NCBI GenBank assembly: GCA_947247005.1
Contig: OX365957.1
Span: 7,722,817 to 7,786,816 of the forward strand
Length of the DNA stretch: 64,000 bases
Direction: 5' to 3'
Source of the DNA: Spisula solida
Lineage: Eukaryota > Mollusca > Bivalvia > Venerida > Mactridae
The notes below the pieces were generated by a model, which was given only the letters and a program-made list of their open reading frames with translations, ran no database searches and was not told where the DNA came from. Made by a program: the position numbers and the translations under genes. Shown in pieces: positions 57,081 through 64,000 of this stretch. Position 1 is the first letter of the stretch. Each line of letters opens with the position of its first letter.

Positions 57081-60000
57081 CTGTAGAGTAGTATATATAG
57101 TATGAGAGCAAACTTGATAGCGCTGTAGATTAGTATAGAGTATGAGAGCAAACTTGATAGCGCTGTAGATTAGTATATAGAGTATGAGAACAAACTTGAT
57201 AGCGCTGTAGATTAGTATATATAGTATGAGAGCAAACTTGATAGCACTGTAGATTATTATATAGAGTATGAGAGCAAACTTGATAGCGCTGTAGATTAGT
57301 ATAGAGTATGAGAGCAAACTTGATAGCACTGTAGATTAGTATAGAGTATGAGAGCAAACTTGATAGCGCTGTAGATTAGTATAGAGTATGAGAGCAAACT
57401 TGATAGCACTGTAGATTATTATATAGAGTATGAGAGCAAACTTGATAGCGCTGTAGATTAGTATAGAGTATGAGAGCAAACTTGATAGCGCTGTAGATTA
57501 GTATAGAGTATGAGAGCAAACTTCATAGCACTGTAGATTATTATATAGAGTATGAGAGCAAACTTCATAGCACTGTAGATTAGTATGAGAGCAAACTTGA
57601 TAGCGCTGTATATTAGTATATAGAGTATGAGAGCAAACTTGATAGCGCTGTAGATTAGTATGAGAGCAAACTTGATAGCGCTGTATATTAGTATATAGAG
57701 TATGAGAGCAAACTTGATAGCGCTGTAGATTAGTATAGAGTATGAGAGCACACTTGATAGCGCTGTAGATTAGTATATAGAGTATGAGAGCAAACTTGAT
57801 AGCACTGTAGATTAGTATAGAGTATGAGAGCAACCTTGATAGCACCGTAGATTATTATATAGAGTATGAGAGCAAACTTGATAGCGCTGTAGATTAGTAT
57901 GAGAGCAAACTTGATAGCGCTGTAGATTATTATAGGGTATGAGAGCAAACTTGATAGCGCTGTAGATTAGTATAGAGTATGAAAGCAAACTTGATAGCAC
58001 TGTAGATTAGTATAGAGTATGAGAGCAAACTTGATAGCACTGTAGATTAGTATATAGAGTATGAGAGCAAACTTGATAGCGCTGTAGATTAGTATAGAGT
58101 ATGAGAGCAAACTTGATAGCGCTGTAGATTAGTATAGAGTATGAGAGCAAACTTGATAGCACTGTAGATTAGTATAGAGTATGAGAGCAAACTTGATAGC
58201 GCTGTAGATTAGTATAGAGAGTATGAGAGCAAACTTGATAGCACTGTAGATTAGTATAGAGTATGAGAGCAAACTTGATAGCACTGTAGATTAGTATAGA
58301 GTATGAGAGCAAACTTGATAGCACTGTAGATTAGTATAGAGTATGAGAGCAAACTTGATAGCGCTGTAGATTAGTATAGAGTATGAGAGCAAACTTGGTA
58401 GCACTGTAGATTAGTATAGAGTATGAGAGCAAACTTGATAGTACTGTAGATTAGTATAGAGTATGAGAGCAAACTTGATAGCGCTGTAGATTAGTATATA
58501 GAGTATCAGAGCAAACTTCATAGCGCTGTAGATTAGTATAGAGTATGAGAGCAAACTTGATAGCGCTGTAGATTAGTATAGAGTATGAGAGCAAACTTGA
58601 TAGCACTGTAGATTAGTATATCGAGTATTAGAGCAAACTTGATAGCGCTGTAGATTAGTATAGAGTATGAGAGCAAACTTCATAGCGCTGTAGATTAGTA
58701 TATAGAGTATGAGAGCAAACTTGATAGCGCTGTAGATTAGTATAGAGTATGAGAGCGAACTTGATAGCGCTGTAGATTAGTATATAGAGTATGAGAGCAA
58801 ACTTGATAGCACTGTAGATTAGTATAGAGTATGAGAGCAAACTTGATAGCACTGTAGATTATTATATAGAGTATGAGAGCAAACTTGATAGCGCTGTAGA
58901 TTAGTATGAGAGCAAACTTGATAGCACTGTAGATTAGTATAGAGTATGAGAGCAAACTTCATAGCGCTGTAGATTAGTATAGAGTATGAGAGCAAACTTC
59001 ATAGCGCTGTAGATTAGTATAGAGTATGAGAGCAAACTTCATAGCGCTGTAGATTAGTATAGAGTATGAGAGCAAGCTTGATAGCGCTGTAGATTATTAT
59101 ATAGAGTATGAGAGCAAACTTGATAGCGCTGTAGATTATTATATTGAGTATGAGAGCAAACTTGATAGCACTGTAGATTAGTATAGAGTATGAGACCAAA
59201 CTTCATAGCGCTGTAGATTAGTATATAGAGTATGAGAGCAAACTTCATAGCGCTGTAGATTAGTATAGAGTATGAGAGCAAACTTGATAGCGCTGTAGAT
59301 TAGTATAGAGTATGAGAGCAAACTTGATAGCACTGTAGATTAGTATATCGAGTATTAGAGCAAACTTGATAGCACTGTAGATTAGTATATCGAGTATTAG
59401 AGCAAACTTGATAGCGCTGTAGATTAGTATAGAGTGTGAGAGCAAACTTCATAGCGCTGTAGATTAGTATATAGAGTATGAGAGCAAACTTGATTGCGCT
59501 GTAGATTAGTATAGAGTATGAGAGCAAACTTGATAGCACTGTAGATTAGTATATAGAGTATGAGAGCAAACTTGATAGCACTGTAGATTAGTATATCGAG
59601 TATTAGAGCAAACTTGATAGCGCTGTAGATTAGTATAGAGTATGAGAGCAAACTTCATAGCGCTGTAGATTAGTATATAGAGTATGAGAGCAAACTTGAT
59701 AGCGCTGTAGATTAGTATAGAGTATTAGAGCAAACTTGATAGCACTGTAGATTAGTATATAGAGTATGAGAGCAAACTTGATAGCGCTGTAGATTAGTAT
59801 AGAGTATGAGAGCAAACTTGATAGCGCTGTAGATTAGTATAGAGTATTAGAGCAAACTTGATAGCACTGTAGATTAGTATATAGAGTATGAGAGCAAACT
59901 TGATAGCGCTGTAGATTAGTATATACAGTATGAGAGCAAACTTGATAGCGCTGTAGATTAGTATAGAGTATGATAGCAAACTTGATAGCGCTGTAGATTA

Positions 60001-60095
60001 GTATAGAGTATGAGAGCAAACTTCATAGCGCTGTAGATTAGTATAGAGTATGAGAGCAAACTTGATAGCGCTGTAGATTAGTATAGAGTATGAGA
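57081..60095 (-). repeat. 3-kb minisatellite of ~40-bp units derived from the M13 exon's 3' splice site
   Basis: Roughly 70-75 units of GAGAGCAAACTTGATAGCRC + TGTAGATTAGTATAGAGTAT (40 bp; 42 bp with an extra TA; about 33 bp where the TAGAGTAT part is missing). Read on the minus strand, each unit contains ATCTACAG|CGCTATCAAGTTTG, that is, the splice acceptor and the first ~13 bases of the M13 exon at 57080. The degenerate unit at 57062-57105 is the true junction. The many LQRYQVCSHTLYTN ORFs are translations of the array. Confidence 0.95.
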
Positions 60096-60097
60096 GG

Positions 60098-61297
60098 ATG
60101 TCCGTACCCACTGCTGCTATACCACGTGACTTAAACATCACTAAAGGATACAACTCTAAGACGAAAATGTTTTCTAAAGCACCCTGTGAAACCGTTGAAA
60201 AGAAGACGGTTGAAACTCCGAAGGTTTCACAGGGGGCTGGAAAAACAGCCCAGCTGCTGAAAAAGATCCTATATTTCGTGGAAAGCAAATCATTTTCCCC
60301 TTAGAATGGAGTATGTTTCATAGAGATCGATGTAAACATACAATACTGTCGGCTATTTTTGTCTTTAGTGATGTCAAAGTATGTCGGCTATTTTATCTTT
60401 AGTGATGTCAAAGTCTGTCTGCCGGCTATTTTTATCTTTAGTGATGTCAAAGTCTGTCTGTCGGCTATTTTTATCTTTAGTGATGTCAAAGTCTGTCGGC
60501 TATTTTTATCTTTAGTGATGTCAAAGTCTGTCGGCTATTTTATCTTTAGTGATGTCAACGTCTGTCGGCTATTTTATCTTTAGTGATGTCAAAGTCTGTC
60601 GGCTATTTTATCTTTAGTGATGTCAAAGTCTGTCGGCTATTTTTGTCTTTAGTGATGTCAAAGTATGTCGGCTATTTTATCTTTAGTGATGTCAAAGTCT
60701 GTCTGCCGGCTATTTTATCTTTAGTGATGTCAAAGTCTGTCTGCCGGCTATTTTATCTTTAGTGATGTCAAAGTCTGTCGGCTATTTTATCTTTAGTGAT
60801 GTCAAAGTCTGTCTGCCGGCTATTTTATCTTTAGTGATGTCAAAGTATGTCGGCTATTTTATCTTTAGTGATGTCAAAGTCTGTCTGCCGGCTATTTTTA
60901 TCTTTAGTGATGTCAAAGTCTGTCTGCCGGCTATTTTATCTTTAGTGATGTCAAAGTCTGTCGGCTATTTTATCTTTAGTGATGTCAAAGTCTGTCGGCT
61001 ATTTTATCTTTAGTGATGTCAAAGTCTGCCGGCTATTTTATCTTTAGTGATGTCAAAGTCTGTCGGCTATTTTATCTTTAGTGATGTCAAAGTCTGTCGG
61101 CTATTTTTGTCTTTAGTGATGTCAAAGTCTGTCGGCTATTTTATCTTTAGTGATGTCAAAATCTGTCGGCTATTTTATCATTAGTGATGTCAAAGTCTGT
61201 CGGCTGTTTTTGTCTTTAGTGATGTCAAAGTCTGTCGGCTATTTTTGTCTTTAGTGACGCCAAAGGCATGTGGTATTGCTACACTGCAACCGATCCG
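60098..61297 (+). mobile_element. Second member of the 30.7-kb element family, expanded by a minisatellite
   Basis: The left end CTGCTATACCACGTGACTT and the right end GGTATTGCTACACTGC are related to the CAGTGTAGCAATACCACGTG ends of 30717-31049. The core GGTTTCACAGGG...CTGAAAAAGATCCTATATTT is homologous. It also has a local hairpin, CCCTGTGAAACC against GGTTTCACAGGG. Between core and right end, the TCTTTAGTGATGTCAAAG sequence has been amplified (60355-61260). It abuts the end of the 3-kb array directly. Confidence 0.75.
60355..61260 (+). repeat. 34-38-bp minisatellite inside the element
   Basis: About 26 units of TCTTTAGTGATGTCAAAGTC + TGTCGGCTATTTTA, some with an extra TGCC (CTGTCTGCCGGC). 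The last unit grades into the element's right end (TAGTGACGCCAAAGGCATGT), so the array was probably seeded from the subterminal sequence. ORFs 60359-60583 and 60762-61013 are by-products. Confidence 0.93.
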
Positions 61298-61471
61298 TTT
61301 GAATGAGTAGGAACCATAATTATGTTCAAGAGAATTTATGTTTACATAGGTACACAATCCTTGACATCTAGTCTAAGACAACATCTTTATTGTATCTAAG
61401 GTAAGATAGTCCTAATATGGAAGTCACAATTAACGGACTCTGCACTTCACTGAATTATAGACTACAGTAAC

Positions 61472-61685
61472 TGTAAAATCACATATTTTCGTGGGTATTA
61501 AATTTCGTTGATTTTGATAAAAATGCATTTTCCTGGAGTGGAAAATTCGTGGATTAAAAAAATATAAGTGCAAGCCCATGTGCTGTATTTAAGAGGTCGA
61601 TTAATCGCGGGGATTATCATTCGTGGGCAAGTTTAACCACGGAAATCATGAAATTTCAACTCCCTCGGAAAATAATGATTTTACA
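61472..61685. mobile_element. MITE with TGTAAAATCA ends
   Basis: Left TGTAAAATCACATATTTTCG, right GGAAAATAATGATTTTACA (inverted). Inside are further inverted words such as AAATTTCGTTGATTTT / GAAATCATGAAATTTCAA. Similar ends are seen at 10321. Non-coding; intronic to the M13 gene. Confidence 0.65.
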
Positions 61686-62070
61686 CTACTAACTTCGCTG
61701 AATTTAATGACTTACTTGTAAGAACATTCTCTCTGTGTATAAAATGAAAAGTCACAACGTAGAAAGTAGATGTACATGTAATAATGATTATGTCACTATC
61801 CGTAGCTATGGTACATGTTGATGATAAACCACTGTCGCCATTACATTAGAAAGTAATGGATACCATTAATATTAGGACACAATCTACTTTTAGAGAATGG
61901 TCATACAGGCGTTCCATATATATATTTAAATCTATTAAAACGCAACCAGTTTCAATGCGTTTTGTGTTGAGGAATTTCATATTCAAGTGAGGGCTTCATT
62001 GACGCAATAAAAATTGTAGACCTGCATGATAATGTCAGATTCCAATGATCTATTCTGATCAGAACATTTG

Positions 62071-62220
62071 TACGGTGCCCCTGAAGTGATAAATGCGACA
62101 TTTATTTTATTCCGTTTAAACGGTTAAGCTGTTTAAACAGCAAAAAACGGGATAATAAACCGTTGTAGTTTAAACGACATAAAATAAATGTGGCATTTGT
62201 CACTTCACGGTGGCTCCGTG
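62071..62220. mobile_element. 150-bp foldback element with three GTTTAAAC palindromes
   Basis: TACGGTGCCCCTGAAGTGAT...ATTTATTTTAT faces ATAAAATAAATGTGGCATTT...GTCACTTCACGG. The centre contains CCGTTTAAACGG, CTGTTTAAACAG and AGTTTAAACGA. It would fold almost completely. Intronic to the M13 gene. Confidence 0.75.
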
Positions 62221-62540
62221 CATTTGAAATAAAGATCGTTACAGCAAAGAACTTATGATGTATTTAAGAAACAGTCTTTACTTAATGAAAAGGGAGGTAA
62301 ACCAATTCGTAATTTTATTTTGTGCACTGCTAGTCTTCTGGCAGATATATTTGAACAAACAGATAGAACTGTTGAACATTAGGACATGGCAAACACACCC
62401 ACTTTTAAATAGTGTCTAACAAGATGTCCTGTAAAAAGGACAGGCAGCTTGTTTTCTATCAAATGAGCTGCCTTAATATTAAAGCCGTTCAGACTGTATA
62501 TATCAAGTTGTGTGTGTTTAGTTGTTTCTATTTAATGTAT

Positions 62541-62880
62541 TACCTTAAATGCCTGTCTCATAGCGGCACTGTCTGCTATATTACCTTAAATGCCTGTCTC
62601 ATAGCGGCACTGTCTGCTATATTACCTTAAATGCCTGTCTCATAGCGGCACTGTCTGCTGTATTACCTTAAATGCCTGTCTCATAGCGGCACTGTCTGCT
62701 ATATTACCTTAAATGCCTGTCTCATAGCGGCACTGTCTGCTATATTACCTTAAATGCCTGTCTCATAGCGGCACTGTCTGCTATATTACCTTAAATGCCT
62801 GTCTCATAGCGGCACTGTCTGCTATATTACCTTAAATGCCTGTCTCATAGCGGCACTGTCTGCTATATTGCCCTTACCTT
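62541..62880 (-). repeat. 41-bp minisatellite derived from an M13 exon and its 5' splice site
   Basis: Units start at 62541, 62582, 62623, 62664, 62705, 62746, 62787 and 62828, then after a short insertion at about 62875, where the unit merges with the true exon. On the minus strand every unit reads ATATAGCAGACAGTGCCGCT + ATGAGACAGGCATTTAAG|GTAATA, the 3' part of the exon at 62878-62943 with a 5' splice site. Confidence 0.95.
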
Positions 62881-62943
62881 AAATGCCTGTCTCATAGCGG
62901 CACTGTCTGCTATATTGCCCATTAATGTACTTTCTCCATTTAT
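62878..62943 (-). CDS. M13 peptidase-like exon carrying the ENIAD-type motif, altered
   Basis: A 66-nt exon, phase 0 at both sides: acceptor TTTTGTAG|ATAAATGG, donor TTTAAG|GTAAGG. It encodes INGESTLMGNIADSAAMR followed by QAFK. In M13 enzymes this block reads ..NG..TLGENIADNGG.R.A, where the Glu of GENIAD is the third zinc ligand and the Asp supports the catalytic His. Here GE is MG and NGG is SAA, while Asp is kept. If the exon is read correctly, zinc binding would be weakened and the protein may be a non-catalytic M13 homologue. The reading is supported by both neighbouring exons being in the same phase. Confidence 0.8.
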
Positions 62944-62944
62944 C

Positions 62945-63598
62945 TACAAAACACCCACATGATAACAAGACAGTGTTATAGTCACTATTACACACTTTCA
63001 GCAATATAATACAATGCGATGCGATATTTCACAATACTAATAATAAATTACTGGTTTGAAAAATATCCTACGAAATATGTTTACTTAAGAAAATTGTGAA
63101 TTCAGTTGACAAGAGAAAGGATTTAATTTTGATTGTAAAACATTCGAAAATTTTGTTCATGCTCGCATAAGTCAACGGATTCATTTACGACAGACAATGT
63201 CCGACAAACGATAGGGCGTGGTCATCTTTGCTCTGTCGTAAGGTCTGTTTCCCGCCCCCCAGTCTCAAAATCATTTATCTTAAGCCTAGGTCCCACATCG
63301 ACAATGAGGAATCACACATAGTTTCCCCGGTGGTCCCCGATTGCTCCCAATGCTTTCGATTTATCACGATTACTCCCGATTTAACAAATTGTCTCATTAC
63401 TCCCCGAGGTTTCCCCTAGACCATGAGGAACCTGTTTCCGATGCCTTCCGAAGGTTCAAGCTCATTAATTTCCATCGAGGCAGTAAAATTGGGTTTACTC
63501 AGTCTTCCATGTGAGCCTCATTATGAATTTAAATGTATGTACAGTAACGACAGTTACATAATTGCCTGCATGAAATAATGACTTTACAGTGTATATAC
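62945..63598. other. M13 intron with an interspersed repeat copy
   Basis: The right-hand part (63282-63485) is the second copy of the repeat at 56190. The left part is AT-rich with no recognised feature. Confidence 0.45.
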
Positions 63599-63732
63599 CG
63601 TTAATCCACCAGTTCCTGGCACTGTGAACTTATTGTACTGGTCTATGAAACATTGTTGTCTAGATTCAAAGTTGGACACGTCTTCATCAGTCCACCATGG
63701 ATTCAGCTGGCCGTATTGATCGTACTTTCTGC
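63599..63732 (-). CDS. M13 peptidase-like exon (GRKYDQYGQLNPWW)
   Basis: Exon bounded by TCTTCCAG|GC and TTAACG|GTATAT. After a split Gly codon it encodes RKYDQYGQLNPWWTDEDV, then NFESRQQCFIDQYNKF and a VPGTGGLT end. This corresponds to the M13 region after HELTHGFDDxG: (GR)xFDxxGNLxxWW...F..R..C...QY. The exon with the HExxH zinc site should lie just beyond the right edge of the window. Joined phase 0 to the exon at 62943. Confidence 0.88.
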
Positions 63733-63814
63733 CTGGAAGACATGCATCAATCATGATATATGTTCTCAAAATATAAAAACATATCGGAAAAAAGGAAGCA
63801 CTCAACAGAAACAT

Positions 63815-64000
63815 CCGAGCACGAAAGGCACAAAAAGGAACACACCCAAAAAGGAGCATACACAAAAAGGAACACACACAAAAAGGAGCATACACAAAAA
63901 GGAACACACACAAAAAAGAGCACACACAAAAAGGAGCACACACAAAAAGGAGCACACACAACGAGGAACACACACAAAAGGAACACACACAAAAAGGAGC
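63815..64000 (-). repeat. AAAAAGGARCACACAC short tandem repeat
   Basis: About 11 copies of a 16-bp unit (AAAAAGGARCACACAC), running off the right edge. The minus strand is open in all frames (CVCSFLCVLLF and similar), a repeat effect; the start of ORF 63584-63988 lies here, but its genuine part is only the exon 63599-63732. Confidence 0.9.

Noticed and set aside
56958..60288. About a dozen minus-strand ORFs with LQRYQVCSHTLY repeats
   Set aside because: They translate the 40-bp minisatellite. Only the last 33 codons of the ORF at 56958-57329 are a genuine exon.
24335..63000. CRISPR array
   Set aside because: Arrays here are direct tandem repeats without unique spacers, in eukaryotic DNA with spliced genes.
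63584..63988. 134-codon ORF as one secreted or membrane protein (Cys/Phe-rich start)
   Set aside because: The Cys/Phe-rich part is the AAAAAGGARCACACAC repeat; only 63599-63732 is supported as an M13 exon.

Overview
This window looks like nuclear DNA of a marine bivalve mollusc. It is AT-rich and gene-poor, its genes are split by GT-AG introns, and it is packed with interspersed repeats whose openings (AGCTCACCTGTCAC followed by GTCCGTCCGTCC tracts) I know as typical of bivalve genomes. The species is not determined. Several computed ORFs start at TTG or lie inside repeats, so I list only coding calls supported by family resemblance, compatible splice sites or homology within the window.

Layout. 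0-6.3 kb: a CACTA/EnSpm-type DNA transposon with a two-exon transposase (999 aa, frame intact). 6.4-10.3 kb: the last five exons of a divergent actin-related protein (+). 10.3-25.7 kb: interspersed repeats, two pairs of elements nested in opposite order, and decayed minus-strand fragments of mobile-element-type genes (FLYWCH-like finger, YqaJ-type nuclease, a CACTA-like zinc-binding segment). 25.7-35.2 kb: mostly non-coding, with small inverted-repeat elements, a four-phase microsatellite at 31.5 kb and a frameshifted coiled-coil pseudogene near 35 kb. 36.2-40.9 kb: a nested palindromic element with 0.55-kb inverted arms and mirrored ORFs, bounded by mariner-like ends. 41.6-44.1 kb: a complete two-exon cholinesterase-like gene (613 aa) that lacks its catalytic serine. 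45.3-57 kb: a 1.1-kb foldback element with a 6-bp target duplication, minisatellites, and a 0.4-0.6 kb sequence present three times. 57-64 kb: three consecutive exons of a minus-strand M13 (neprilysin/ECE-type) peptidase-like gene, separated by large minisatellites.

The most unusual observation concerns minisatellites and splice junctions. The ARP gene has a 40-bp array built from the 3' end of an exon plus its 5' splice site. The M13 gene has a ~40-bp array of about 3 kb built from a 3' splice site plus the first bases of its exon, and a 41-bp array built from an exon 3' end plus its 5' splice site. Three separate boundaries in two unrelated genes were therefore amplified with nearly the same unit length. 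In addition, the esterase (Ser to Trp), the M13 protein (third zinc ligand Glu to Gly) and the ARP (second phosphate loop altered) all look like enzymes with changed active sites.
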